DNA of 64,000 nt, taken from positions 1-64,000 of the forward strand of contig CALADQ010000007.1 in the NCBI GenBank assembly GCA_937890765.1. The letters are read 5' to 3'. Source of the DNA: an uncultured Candidatus Neoarthromitus sp. (GTDB taxonomy: Bacteria; Bacillota; Clostridia; Clostridiales; Clostridiaceae). The first letter of the stretch is position 1. Each line of letters opens with the position of its first letter. A program made the translations under genes and the position numbers. The notes under the pieces were generated by a model. It was not told the DNA's origin. It did no database searches and was given only the letters and a program-made list of their open reading frames with translations. Shown here in pieces: positions 18,074 through 26,555 of this stretch.

Positions 18074-19434
18074 GTTTTTATTATCTGTGATTTTAGATTT
18101 GATAAAATTAGAAATATTAATTTCATGTTTAGAAGAGAATGAAATTTGATTTTTGGTTTTGAAAATTTTGTTTTGTCTTTTTTGGATTTTAAAATTATGG
18201 GAGTTAAATTTGTTTCGTCCATCGTTTTATAATTATATGGTTTTATATATTTGTCAGGTATAATGGAATTTTTGTTATGTTCAAATTGAAAATATTTTTC
18301 GCTTTCGTATTTTTTTGGTATGTTTGGAAAACATGAAAAAATTTTTGAGGGAAGCAGTGATTCTTCAAAAAATTTTTGAGATTTTTCCCTTTGAAATTTA
18401 CACAAATATAATTGAAATAAAATTAAATCATATGTGTTTAAAATTTCTTGTTCAACAAAATCTTTTTTTGAGAAAACTTCTTCAAATTCCCAAATGTATT
18501 CGCACAATAAATTCATAATTGAATTATTCTCATGATTAAAATTTTTCATGAAGCTTTTCAGATTTACAAAACTTTGGTACAAAATTATTTTTTCATTTGT
18601 TTCCAATGAAGTTATGGAGTGGTTTGAAGTGAAGTTTTCAATTAGTTCAAACAAAATATTTAAGATTTCTTCTTCGGGATTTTCATTTTCCAGAATATAA
18701 AATGTCAAAGCATTGATTGTATCAATTGCGTATTTTGATTTTTGTTTTGTAAGTTCCTCTTTAAATTTAACAAACATTTTTTTCATTTCGATTGAAAAAT
18801 TCAAAAATGGAATTTTGTAGGGGCTATTGTCTTTCAACATTTTTGAGCATTTTAAAAAACTACACATTAGGAAAGCTTGAGATGGGAAATTAAAATTTTC
18901 ATCTAAACATTCAAAATTAGGTTTTGAATATTTTTTATCGTCTTTATTTTCAATTAACTTTTTGTCCACAAACAAACCTAACTCATTTCTAAAATTTTCA
19001 ACATAATAATTCAATTGGCATTTTGCACTACAAACATAAAATTTTACAACGTCTTTTCTGGTTTTCTCATCTTTTATAAATTCCCCGTAATATTCAGATA
19101 AAATTAAAAGGGACAAGGTAAAGTAGCTGTTGCTCATAATATCAATTTGTTTTTTTGTTTTATAATCTTTCCAACTTAAAATATTTTTCTCAATTTTGAT
19201 TTTTGGTTTTGATTTTTTGTAAACAAAATACAATGGATAAATATTTTTTGAATTGATTAAGTGTGAGTTGGAAGGCTTGTCCTTAAATTCTTTTCCATTT
19301 ATTATCTCACCGCATTTAGAATTTAAAAAAACTTGTTTCAAACTTTCTTTTGCAAAATTGAAAATCTGATATTCAATAAGAGGAAAATCCAAAGAACTTA
19401 ATTTTAAAAATTTTCCTAAATGATTTTGTTCCAT
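18064..19434 (-). CDS. Uncharacterised 456-residue protein
   Basis: No family is recognised. The protein is lysine- and asparagine-rich and mostly helical, with no signal peptide. Several cysteines lie in the middle (VCSAKCQLNY, MCSFLKCSKM). The centre (about residues 110-350) has repeated helix-like stretches suggesting an all-alpha array, for example LSLLILSEYYGEF. The C-terminal 60 residues are strongly basic, with KSKKDKTKFSKPKIKFHSL and a closing hydrophobic helix. It is divergent from the HypE/SelD-like synthase gene and convergent with rubrerythrin. A cytoplasmic scaffold or sporulation-specific role would be guesswork. Confidence 0.7.
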   Translation of the reverse strand: MEQNHLGKFLKLSSLDFPLIEYQIFNFAKESLKQVFLNSKCGEIINGKEFKDKPSNSHLINSKNIYPLYFVYKKSKPKIKIEKNILSWKDYKTKKQIDIMSNSYFTLSLLILSEYYGEFIKDEKTRKDVVKFYVCSAKCQLNYYVENFRNELGLFVDKKLIENKDDKKYSKPNFECLDENFNFPSQAFLMCSFLKCSKMLKDNSPYKIPFLNFSIEMKKMFVKFKEELTKQKSKYAIDTINALTFYILENENPEEEILNILFELIENFTSNHSITSLETNEKIILYQSFVNLKSFMKNFNHENNSIMNLLCEYIWEFEEVFSKKDFVEQEILNTYDLILFQLYLCKFQREKSQKFFEESLLPSKIFSCFPNIPKKYESEKYFQFEHNKNSIIPDKYIKPYNYKTMDETNLTPIILKSKKDKTKFSKPKIKFHSLLNMKLIFLILSNLKSQIIKTIK

Positions 19435-19552
19435 AATAGATTACCTTAAAAAATTTTTTCAATTAATATTTTATGATTTGATTAATTATAAGGTGTATAC
19501 TTACTTAATAATAGTTTTCTAATATGTTATAATATTTTGGGGTGAATCTTAT

Positions 19553-20542
19553 TTGAAAAAAGGAAAACTTGATTTAAAAGATTTGAGCAATGTTATTAAA
19601 AAATATAAGGGTGTTAAAAGAGAAAATACGATTTTAGGTTCTGCAATTGGAGAAGATTGTTCAATTTTAAATTTAAAATCTTTTAGCGATGAATTTATGT
19701 TAATTTCATCTGACCCTATAACGTTTACTTCAAAAAATATCGGTAAGCTTGGTGTAATTATAAATACAAATGATGTTTATGCAACTGGTGGCGAAGGATA
19801 CGGTTTAATTTTAAATATATTTTTACCCGAAAGCGCGACCTTGATGGATTTTGAAATTATAATGAATCAAATTCATGAAGAATGTTTAGTACATAATTTA
19901 GAAATTTTAGGTGGACACACTGAAGTTACGGATGTTGTTAACGATATAATGATTTCCGTAACCATAATTGGAACGTGCAGTAAAAATTATTTTAAAACTA
20001 GTTCTTCAAATGTTGGAGATTCGATTTTATTAACAAAAACTTTGGGTATAGAAGGAACGACAATTTTGTTTGATGAATTTAAGCACAAACTTTCAAAAAT
20101 TTTAAATGAAGATGATTTAAATGAGGTTGAGCGTTATAGAAATTTTATTTCCATAAGAAATGAAAGCTTAATACTTAAAAATTTTGAAATTACATCAATG
20201 CATGATGTAACTGAGGGCGGTTTAATAGGTGCTTTACTTGAAATTAGTTTGTGTTCTCAAAATGGATTTAGGATTTTTAAAAATAATATAGGTGTTGGTG
20301 ATTTAACGAGAAAAATTTGCAACTATTTGGGAGTTGACGTTTTAAGATTAATATCTTCAGGAAATTTAATTTTCACTTGTAAAAAATCACTTAGTGAAAT
20401 AATAAAATTTGAATTGACCAAAAATGGAATTGATTGTTTCATAATTGGAGAAATAATTGAAAGAGGAAAATATTTTTTGAATGACGGTATTAAAGATAAT
20501 GAAATTGGTTTATATAATGGTGATTCGTTTTTTAATTGTTAG
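19553..20542 (+). CDS. AIR synthase-related protein (HypE/SelD/ThiL superfamily)
   Basis: An ATP-using PurM-fold protein of 329 residues. It has the N-terminal acidic patch AIGEDCSILN, the segment ISSDPITF, the NDVYATGG motif and late MHDVTEGGLIGALLE. These are common to HypE, SelD, PurM and ThiL. It lacks the Cys/Sec active site of SelD and the PxxC tail of HypE, so its substrate is uncertain. No hydrogenase genes are nearby. It ends 17 bases before rdgB and is likely co-transcribed. The TTG start follows GGGGTG. Confidence 0.8.
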   Translation: MKKGKLDLKDLSNVIKKYKGVKRENTILGSAIGEDCSILNLKSFSDEFMLISSDPITFTSKNIGKLGVIINTNDVYATGGEGYGLILNIFLPESATLMDFEIIMNQIHEECLVHNLEILGGHTEVTDVVNDIMISVTIIGTCSKNYFKTSSSNVGDSILLTKTLGIEGTTILFDEFKHKLSKILNEDDLNEVERYRNFISIRNESLILKNFEITSMHDVTEGGLIGALLEISLCSQNGFRIFKNNIGVGDLTRKICNYLGVDVLRLISSGNLIFTCKKSLSEIIKFELTKNGIDCFIIGEIIERGKYFLNDGIKDNEIGLYNGDSFFNC

Positions 20543-20559
20543 AAAGAAGGAAAAATTTT

Positions 20560-21174
20560 ATGAAGCTAATTATAGCTAGTAATAATGAAAACAAAATTAA
20601 TGAAATAAAACGCATATGCCAAAATTTGAAATTCGAAATAAAATCTCTCAAAGAATCAAATATTTTTTTGGACATAGTTGAAGATGGTCATACAATTTCT
20701 GAAAATTCTTTTAAAAAGGCCAAAGCTATATATGATTATTTGGTTTTGCTTGGCGAAAAAGAATTTTTAGTTTTAAGTGATGACAGTGGTCTTATGGTCG
20801 ATTTCTTAAATGGAAAACCTGGAGTTTTTAGTGCAAGATACTCAGGTGAAAATGCAACAGATGAACAAAATAATTTAAAACTTTTGTCAGAACTTAAAAA
20901 TGTAAATTATGAAAATAGATGTGCAAAATTTGTAACTGTTTTAACTTTGTTTGATGAATTTGGTTTTTGGAAACAATTTTATGGAAGCATCAAAGGAAAA
21001 ATTTTGTGTCAAGAAAGGGGAAATAATGGATTTGGATATGATTCATTATTTTTTGTAGAAGAAAAACAAAAAACTTTCGCACAACTTTCAAAAGATGAAA
21101 AAAACATGATATCCCATAGGTATAGAGCTTTGGAAAAATTAAATGAATATTTTGAAAATATGCACAAACACTAG
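20560..21174 (+). CDS. rdgB: dITP/XTP pyrophosphatase (RdgB/HAM1)
   Basis: Hydrolyses non-canonical purine triphosphates to protect nucleic acids. At 204 residues it has the N-terminal ASNNENKINEIKRI pattern, the substrate-binding SDDSGLMVDFLNGKPGVFSARY and the late FGYDSLFF. The longest frame starts at 20536, but AAGGAA lies before ATG 20560, giving MKLIIASNN, the expected family N-terminus. It follows the HypE/SelD-like gene closely. Confidence 0.94.
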   Translation: MKLIIASNNENKINEIKRICQNLKFEIKSLKESNIFLDIVEDGHTISENSFKKAKAIYDYLVLLGEKEFLVLSDDSGLMVDFLNGKPGVFSARYSGENATDEQNNLKLLSELKNVNYENRCAKFVTVLTLFDEFGFWKQFYGSIKGKILCQERGNNGFGYDSLFFVEEKQKTFAQLSKDEKNMISHRYRALEKLNEYFENMHKH

Positions 21175-21198
21175 AATACGAAAATTTTAAAAAATATG

Positions 21199-21227
21199 TT
21201 GACAATGTAATCAAAGTATTATATTAT
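21199..21227 (+). promoter_or_regulatory. Strong sigma-A promoter of the tRNA cluster
   Basis: Perfect TTGACA (21199-21204), a 17-base spacer and TATTAT (21222-21227), about 50 bases before the first tRNA. It is the best sigma-A promoter seen in the window. Confidence 0.85.
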
Positions 21228-21276
21228 AAAATACGTCGAGAATGACAAGAAGAGCTTGTTTATATTAGTTTTAAAG

Positions 21277-21352
21277 CGGGGTGTGGCGCAGATGGGAGCG
21301 CGCGTGCTTTGGGAGCATGAGGTCGCAGGTTCGAGCCCTGTCACCCCGACCA
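21277..21352 (+). tRNA. tRNA-Pro (anticodon TGG)
   Basis: The acceptor CGGGGTG pairs with CACCCCG, the anticodon loop TTTGGGA carries TGG, the T arm is GGTTCGAGCC, and CCA is encoded. First gene of a nine-tRNA cluster. Confidence 0.96.
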
Positions 21353-21353
21353 T

Positions 21354-21427
21354 GCGAGTATCGTATATCGGTAATACTCCAGCCTTCCAAGCTGGCAAGG
21401 TGGGTTCGATTCCCACTACTCGCTCCA
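21354..21427 (+). tRNA. tRNA-Gly (anticodon TCC), copy 1
   Basis: The acceptor GCGAGTA pairs with TACTCGC. The anticodon stem CCAGC/GCTGG has loop CTTCCAA, and CCA is encoded. It is almost identical to the copy at 21873, apart from one acceptor base pair and its compensating partner. Confidence 0.96.
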
Positions 21428-21432
21428 ATTTT

Positions 21433-21509
21433 GGTGAATGTAGTTCAGTTGGTAGAGCGCCAGATTGTGGTTCTGGTTGTCGTGGGTTCGAGTCCCATCA
21501 TTCACCCCA
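21433..21509 (+). tRNA. tRNA-His (anticodon GTG)
   Basis: An extra 5' G (the -1 G of tRNA-His) faces C73. The acceptor GTGAATG pairs with CATTCAC, the loop TTGTGGT carries GTG, and CCA is encoded. Confidence 0.95.
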
Positions 21510-21518
21510 TAAGTTTGT

Positions 21519-21594
21519 AGGGATATAGCCAAGTTGGTAAGGCAACGGACTTTGACTCCGTCATGCGTAGGTTCGAGTCCTGCTATCCCTGCCA
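21519..21594 (+). tRNA. tRNA-Gln (anticodon TTG)
   Basis: The acceptor AGGGATA pairs with TATCCCT, the anticodon stem ACGGA/TCCGT has loop CTTTGAC, and CCA is encoded. Confidence 0.95.
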
Positions 21595-21599
21595 TGTAT

Positions 21600-21675
21600 G
21601 GTTCGTTAGCTCAGGTGGTAGAGCACATGACTTTTAATCATGGTGTCCGGGGTTCGAGTCCCCGACGAATCACCA
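21600..21675 (+). tRNA. tRNA-Lys (anticodon TTT)
   Basis: The acceptor GGTTCGT pairs with ACGAATC, the anticodon stem CATGA/TCATG has loop CTTTTAA, and CCA is encoded. Confidence 0.95.
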
Positions 21676-21679
21676 AAAT

Positions 21680-21764
21680 GCAGGTGTGGCGGAATTGGCA
21701 GACGCACTAGACTTAGGATCTAGCGCCTTACGGCGTGGGGGTTCGACTCCCTTCACCTGCACCA
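21680..21764 (+). tRNA. tRNA-Leu (anticodon TAG)
   Basis: The acceptor GCAGGTG pairs with CACCTGC, and the anticodon stem CTAGA/TCTAG has loop CTTAGGA. The long variable arm of a class II tRNA is present, and CCA is encoded. Confidence 0.96.
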
Positions 21765-21771
21765 TTAGTTT

Positions 21772-21847
21772 GCGGGAGTAACTCAGTTGGTAGAGTGCTA
21801 CCTTGCCAAGGTGGATGTCGCGAGTTCGAGTCTCGTCTTCCGCTCCA
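21772..21847 (+). tRNA. tRNA-Gly (anticodon GCC)
   Basis: The acceptor GCGGGAG pairs with CTTCCGC, with one wobble. The anticodon loop TTGCCAA carries GCC, and CCA is encoded. Confidence 0.95.
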
Positions 21848-21872
21848 CTTTTGTATTTAAGTTTATTTTCTT

Positions 21873-21946
21873 GCGGGTATCGTATATCGGTAATACTCCA
21901 GCCTTCCAAGCTGGCAAGGTGGGTTCGATTCCCACTACCCGCTCCA
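21873..21946 (+). tRNA. tRNA-Gly (anticodon TCC), copy 2
   Basis: The acceptor GCGGGTA pairs with TACCCGC, and the body is the same as copy 1 at 21354. The pair change A-T to G-C in the acceptor keeps the helix intact. CCA is encoded. Confidence 0.96.
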
Positions 21947-21960
21947 TAAAAAATATTTAT

Positions 21961-22037
21961 GTGTCTTTAGCTCAGCTGGATAGAGCAACGGCCTTCTAAG
22001 CCGTAGGTCAGGAGTTCGAATCTCTTAAGACACGCCA
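21961..22037 (+). tRNA. tRNA-Arg (anticodon TCT)
   Basis: The acceptor GTGTCTT pairs with AAGACAC, the anticodon stem ACGGC/GCCGT has loop CTTCTAA, and CCA is encoded. Last gene of the cluster. Confidence 0.95.
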
Positions 22038-22048
22038 TAGTTTTTAAG

Positions 22049-22087
22049 TAGGAAACGGTACAATATTGCTACCGTTTCCTATTTTGT
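22049..22087 (+). terminator. Terminator of the tRNA cluster
   Basis: A perfect 12-bp stem (TAGGAAACGGTA and TACCGTTTCCTA) with a 9-base loop, followed by TTTTG. Confidence 0.9.
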
Positions 22088-22170
22088 ATACTTGATAATG
22101 ATTTAAGTAAAATATATAATGGATGATAATAAAGATTATAAAATTATTCTTAATAAAGGGAGATGTTTCA

Positions 22171-23070
22171 ATGAAAATAGGTCTAATAGGATTGGGAAGA
22201 ATGGGTTTTAATTTAGCTCTTAATATGAAGGATAATGGTCATGAAGTAGTTTGTTTTAATAGGTCAAGAGAAAAAATAGAGAATGCTATTAAGGAAGGTC
22301 TCGAAGGTGCTTTTTCAATTGAAGAACTCGTTAATAAACTTGAAGGAAGAAGAGTAATTTGGTTGATGGTTCCTGCTGGAGAATTGATAGATGATATGAT
22401 AAATAAACTCGTTCCTCTTTTAAATAAAGGCGATATTATTATTGATGGTGGAAATTCGAACTATAAAGATACTTTAAGAAGATACGAAAAATTAAAAGCA
22501 AGTTCAATCGATTTTGTTGATGTTGGAACTAGTGGTGGAATAAATGGTGCTAGGTATGGTGCTTGCACAATGATAGGAGCTGAGGATTCCGTTTTTAGTT
22601 ACATAGAGGATCTTTTTCGTGATATAAGTGTTGAAAATGGATATTTGCACTGTGGGAAAAATGGATCAGGTCATTTTGTTAAAATGGTTCACAATGGTGT
22701 TGAGTATGGTATGATGGCTGCTATTGGGGAAGGATTTGAAATATTAGAAAAAAGTAGATTTGATTTTGATTTTGAGAAAGTTGCCAGAGTTTGGAATAAT
22801 GGTTCTGTTATACGTGGTTGGTTAATGGAATTATCTGAAAATGCTTTTAAGAAAGATTGCAATTTAGATAAAATTAAAGGAACGATGTATTCCTCAGGTG
22901 AAGGTCTATGGACTGTTCAAGAAGCTTTAGATCTTAAGGTACCTGCTACGGTTATCACTGAGTCGCTTATGATGAGGTATAGAAGTGAACAAGAAGATAC
23001 TTTTACTGGTAAAGTTGTTGCTGCATTGCGTAATGAGTTTGGAGGGCATGTTGTAAAAGAAAACAAGTAA
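22171..23070 (+). CDS. gnd: 6-phosphogluconate dehydrogenase, short decarboxylating form
   Basis: Converts 6-phosphogluconate to ribulose 5-phosphate. The 299-residue length marks the short, YqeC/GntZ-type form that is often NAD-linked. Motifs are the Rossmann GLIGLGRMGFNLA, DGGNSNYKDT, GTSGGINGA and the catalytic GSGHFVKMVHNGVEYG. The frame is open from 22123, but GGGAG precedes ATG 22171. It is followed 17 bases on by zwf, so the oxidative pentose phosphate genes form one operon. Confidence 0.95.
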   Translation: MKIGLIGLGRMGFNLALNMKDNGHEVVCFNRSREKIENAIKEGLEGAFSIEELVNKLEGRRVIWLMVPAGELIDDMINKLVPLLNKGDIIIDGGNSNYKDTLRRYEKLKASSIDFVDVGTSGGINGARYGACTMIGAEDSVFSYIEDLFRDISVENGYLHCGKNGSGHFVKMVHNGVEYGMMAAIGEGFEILEKSRFDFDFEKVARVWNNGSVIRGWLMELSENAFKKDCNLDKIKGTMYSSGEGLWTVQEALDLKVPATVITESLMMRYRSEQEDTFTGKVVAALRNEFGGHVVKENK

Positions 23071-23087
23071 TTTATTTTGGAGGGAAT

Positions 23088-24536
23088 ATGGAAATTTCTA
23101 AAAACAATTTTCCAAATATTTTTGTTATATTTGGTTCGACAGGAGATTTGACTTACAGAAAGTTAATGCCTGCTATTTATAATTTGTATATTCAAAATCT
23201 TCTTCCAAATAATTTTCACATAGTTTGTATTGGGCGTAGAGAATTTTCACAAGATGAATATAAACAAAGAGTTGTTAATTCTATTAAGGAATTTTCAAAA
23301 AATACTTTCAATGAAGAGAAGATTAATAGTTTTAGAAATATTTTTGAGTATTTAAAATTAGATTTTGTCCATGATGAAAGTTATGGAAAGCTTAGAAATG
23401 TTATTGATATGTTGTGCGAAAGTTTTAATTATGATGAAAACATAATGTATTACATGGCTGTTTCACCTGAATTTTTTTCTGTGATTGTTGACAAGTTAGA
23501 TAAGAATGGATTAGCTTCTAGAAAAAATGGAATTAAAAGAATAATTATTGAAAAACCTTTTGGTGAAAATCTAAAATCTGCAATGGAATTAAATGATAAA
23601 ATAACTGAGATTTTTACCGAAAAAGAAACTTATAGAATTGATCATTATCTTGGTAAAGAAATGAGCCAAAATATAATGGCTATTAGATTTGCAAATCCTA
23701 TTTTGGAATCAATATGGAACCATAGATACATTGAAAATATAAAAATAACTAGCAATGAATCTTTGGGAGTTTTGACTCGTGGTCAGTACTATGAAAAATC
23801 TGGTGCTCTCAAAGATATGTTTCAAAATCATATGTTACAGCTTTTAACTCTTATTGCTATGGAACCTCCAACTCGCTTGGATACGGAAAGTATAAGAGAT
23901 GAAAAAGTTAAGGTATTAACAGCACTTTCAAAAGTTGATGAAGATTTTGTTATTAATAATATTATAAGGGGTCAGTATGTAGAGGATGAAAAAGGGGAAT
24001 TGAAAGCTTATGTTAATGAGGACAAAGTTTCTAAAGATTCGCAAATTGAAACTTTTGTTGCTGTGAAATGTTTTATAAATAATTATAGATGGGCTGGAGT
24101 TCCTTTTTATATTCAAACGGGAAAAAGACTTAAGGAGAAAGTTACAGAAATAATAATTGAATTTAAAAATGCTTCTGTTTTATATAATGTCAATGGAGAT
24201 ATTGGACCTAATTTGTTGGTTATAAGAATACATCCTGATGAAAGAATATTTTTAAACTTAAATGTTAAAAAATTTGGTAACGAAACGGAAATCATACCTA
24301 TACAAATGGATTTTTGTCAAAGTTGTGTTAATGAATTTGTGTCTGAAGCTTATGAGAAATTAATGTATGATGCTATAAGGGGTGAATCAACTCTTTTTAC
24401 TAGATGGGATGAAACAGAATTTTCTTGGAAGTTTGTTGAGAATATTTTGGACATATGGAAGAAAAAAAATATTCCACTTTATAAGTATGCTTCGTTGACA
24501 GATGGACCTGAAGAATTAAAAAATTTTTTTAAATAA
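23088..24536 (+). CDS. zwf: Glucose-6-phosphate 1-dehydrogenase
   Basis: Oxidises glucose 6-phosphate to 6-phosphogluconolactone. The 482-residue length is normal. It has the N-terminal nucleotide-binding motif GSTGDLTYRKLMPAIYNL, the EKPFG motif, the active-site sequence RIDHYLGKE and the later QNHMLQLL. It follows gnd with GGAGGG before the ATG. A cyclase-family hydrolase begins 19 bases after the stop, where a lactonase could be expected. Confidence 0.96.
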   Translation: MEISKNNFPNIFVIFGSTGDLTYRKLMPAIYNLYIQNLLPNNFHIVCIGRREFSQDEYKQRVVNSIKEFSKNTFNEEKINSFRNIFEYLKLDFVHDESYGKLRNVIDMLCESFNYDENIMYYMAVSPEFFSVIVDKLDKNGLASRKNGIKRIIIEKPFGENLKSAMELNDKITEIFTEKETYRIDHYLGKEMSQNIMAIRFANPILESIWNHRYIENIKITSNESLGVLTRGQYYEKSGALKDMFQNHMLQLLTLIAMEPPTRLDTESIRDEKVKVLTALSKVDEDFVINNIIRGQYVEDEKGELKAYVNEDKVSKDSQIETFVAVKCFINNYRWAGVPFYIQTGKRLKEKVTEIIIEFKNASVLYNVNGDIGPNLLVIRIHPDERIFLNLNVKKFGNETEIIPIQMDFCQSCVNEFVSEAYEKLMYDAIRGESTLFTRWDETEFSWKFVENILDIWKKKNIPLYKYASLTDGPEELKNFFK

Positions 24537-24555
24537 TTTTTAGTGGGTGATTTTT

Positions 24556-25176
24556 TTGAAAATACATGATATATCAACTTTAATTCATGAAGATATGATT
24601 GTTTATAAAAATAAAAAAGAAAAGAAACCTGTTATAACAGTTGTGAGTGATTATTTAAATGGAAATAGTTATGAGAGTAGGGCTCTTTTAGATATGCACG
24701 TTGGTACTCATATGGATGCTCCTCTTCACATGATTGAAAACGGAAGTACAATAGATGAGCAGGATTTGTATAAATGTGTTACTAAGTGTAAAGTTTTTGA
24801 TTTAGTTAATGTCGTAGAAAAAATATTGTTGAAAAATATAGAAAATTTTCAAATCGATGAAGATGATTTTATAATTTTTAAAACAAAGAATTCTTTTGAT
24901 GAAGAGTTTGATTTTAAATTTGTTTTTATTTCAACTGAGGTTGCAGAATTTTTGGCATCAAAAAAAATTAAAGGTGTTGGAATAGATGCACTTAGTGTTG
25001 AAAGAGATCAACCAAAACATGAAACTCATGATGTTTTATTGAAAAATGGTATTGCAGTTTTGGAAGGATTAAGTTTAAAGGATGTTAGCGAAGGGGAATA
25101 TTTTTTGGTTGCGCTTCCATTGAAAATTAAGGGAGCGGAAGGTGCACCAGCTAGAGCCATACTTATTGAGAAGTAA
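24556..25176 (+). CDS. Cyclase-family metal-dependent hydrolase (kynurenine formamidase-like)
   Basis: About 206 residues. The family metal site HVGTHMDAPLH is near residue 48, and a second conserved block is GVGIDALSVERDQ with the late HETHDVLLKNGIAVLEGL. Known members hydrolyse N-formylkynurenine, isatin or related cyclic amides and esters. No tryptophan catabolism genes are near. The gene directly follows gnd-zwf and is probably in that operon, which makes a lactonase-like role on 6-phosphogluconolactone worth testing. TTG 24556 is chosen because GTGGGTG lies upstream; GTG 24547 is the alternative. Confidence 0.82.
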   Translation: MKIHDISTLIHEDMIVYKNKKEKKPVITVVSDYLNGNSYESRALLDMHVGTHMDAPLHMIENGSTIDEQDLYKCVTKCKVFDLVNVVEKILLKNIENFQIDEDDFIIFKTKNSFDEEFDFKFVFISTEVAEFLASKKIKGVGIDALSVERDQPKHETHDVLLKNGIAVLEGLSLKDVSEGEYFLVALPLKIKGAEGAPARAILIEK

Positions 25177-25292
25177 AATTTTGATTATAAGGAAGAAATT
25201 ACACTTTATCAATTTAAATTTTAAAAATTTTATTGAACATAATAAAAATAACGGGGTTCATTAAGTTTAAAAATTTTTTGGAGTTAAGTATT

Positions 25293-26555
25293 ATGTTCAA
25301 TAAACTGAAGTGTTTGTTTAGTTTTAATTGGTTTTATATAATTTTGTTTATTGTTTTGAGTTTATTTAATTTTTGGGATGAAATAAATGTTGGTCGCGAA
25401 ACATTTAAAATTATTATTGAAGAGAGAAAATACATTGAACAGAAAAACAAATTTGAAAATTCAAAAAGTGCAAAGATTGATTTTACTGATGTGGATAAAA
25501 TTACATACGATGATGACATGATTGTATATACAGGAGAGATTCAATATATTTGTTTTCATCCACTTATTTTAGATAATCAAATTAATTTAAAATACAAAAA
25601 TTATAACAAGTTGTTCAATTTATTTATAACAGCAGACGAATTTAAAAATTGTTTAACTAGGTTGTACGAAAATAATTACATATTAGTTGATATTTTTGAT
25701 ATTTATAAGCAGGTTTATAAAGATGGAAAGTTTAAAATACAAAGGAAAGATTTAAAATTACCAAAAGGTAAGAAGCCATTTGTTTTGTTTGTAGACGATT
25801 TGAGTTATGGTAAGCACATGATTAACTTCACTTCTTCAAAACTTTTTTATGATGAAGAAGAAGATAAAATTAAAAGTGTGGCTTGTGAAAATGGAATTTC
25901 AAATATTTATGATGACAAAGAAGTTATTACGATATTAAATAATTTCATTACGAAAAATCCAAATTTTTCTTTGAATAATGCTAGAGGTATAATATCTTTA
26001 ACAGGTTCGGAAGGAATTTTTGGTTACAATACTGGAAGAGATTCAAGAATGAATGGAAAAAATTCTAAAACTTTGAGGAGACTTTCCAAGGATATTTTTG
26101 AAGCAAAGAAAGTTGCTGATAAATTGAAAAAAGATGGATGGAAATTTGCATGCCATACTTATGATAATATAAATTTTAAAAATGTAACTTTGGATTTCGT
26201 GAAGAGCGATATGGAAAATTGGTTTAGATATGTTTCAAATATAGTTGGTTCTACGAATATATTTGTTTATCCTTACGGAAATTCTATAAATGAAAGTGAT
26301 GAAAGATTTAAATATTTAAATGAAAGTGGCTTTAGTATGTTCTGCTTAGTTGGAAATGAAATAAATAAAGATTCTTTCGTTGTGAAGAATCATGTTGATA
26401 TATATAGGAAGGTTATATCATACGAAACTGTAAACAACAAGAAGAAGGACTTTTATAAAATTTTTGATGGAATTATAAATCAAAAAGAAAGGAAGTCGAA
26501 GAATAAATTTAAGTTTGTAAAAGGATATCAGTATGAAAAAAATTGTGGAATTTAA
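25293..26555 (+). CDS. Membrane-anchored polysaccharide deacetylase-like protein
   Basis: About 420 residues with one N-terminal transmembrane segment (about residues 10-30). A divergent NodB-like domain follows: FVLFVDDLSYG supplies the first acidic pair, FACHTYDN stands where the His-x-x-x-His metal motif normally lies, and IFVYPYGNSIN matches the late motif. The usual HSxxH is not intact, so catalysis is uncertain. Start ATG 25293 has GGAG; the frame is open from 25233. Its last 23 bases overlap the ABC ATPase gene, which ties it to that transporter. Confidence 0.75.
   Translation: MFNKLKCLFSFNWFYIILFIVLSLFNFWDEINVGRETFKIIIEERKYIEQKNKFENSKSAKIDFTDVDKITYDDDMIVYTGEIQYICFHPLILDNQINLKYKNYNKLFNLFITADEFKNCLTRLYENNYILVDIFDIYKQVYKDGKFKIQRKDLKLPKGKKPFVLFVDDLSYGKHMINFTSSKLFYDEEEDKIKSVACENGISNIYDDKEVITILNNFITKNPNFSLNNARGIISLTGSEGIFGYNTGRDSRMNGKNSKTLRRLSKDIFEAKKVADKLKKDGWKFACHTYDNINFKNVTLDFVKSDMENWFRYVSNIVGSTNIFVYPYGNSINESDERFKYLNESGFSMFCLVGNEINKDSFVVKNHVDIYRKVISYETVNNKKKDFYKIFDGIINQKERKSKNKFKFVKGYQYEKNCGI

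Noticed and set aside
21219..21999. Several open frames on both strands across 21.2-22.0 kb
   Set aside because: They are translations of the tRNA cluster; nine complete cloverleafs explain the sequence.
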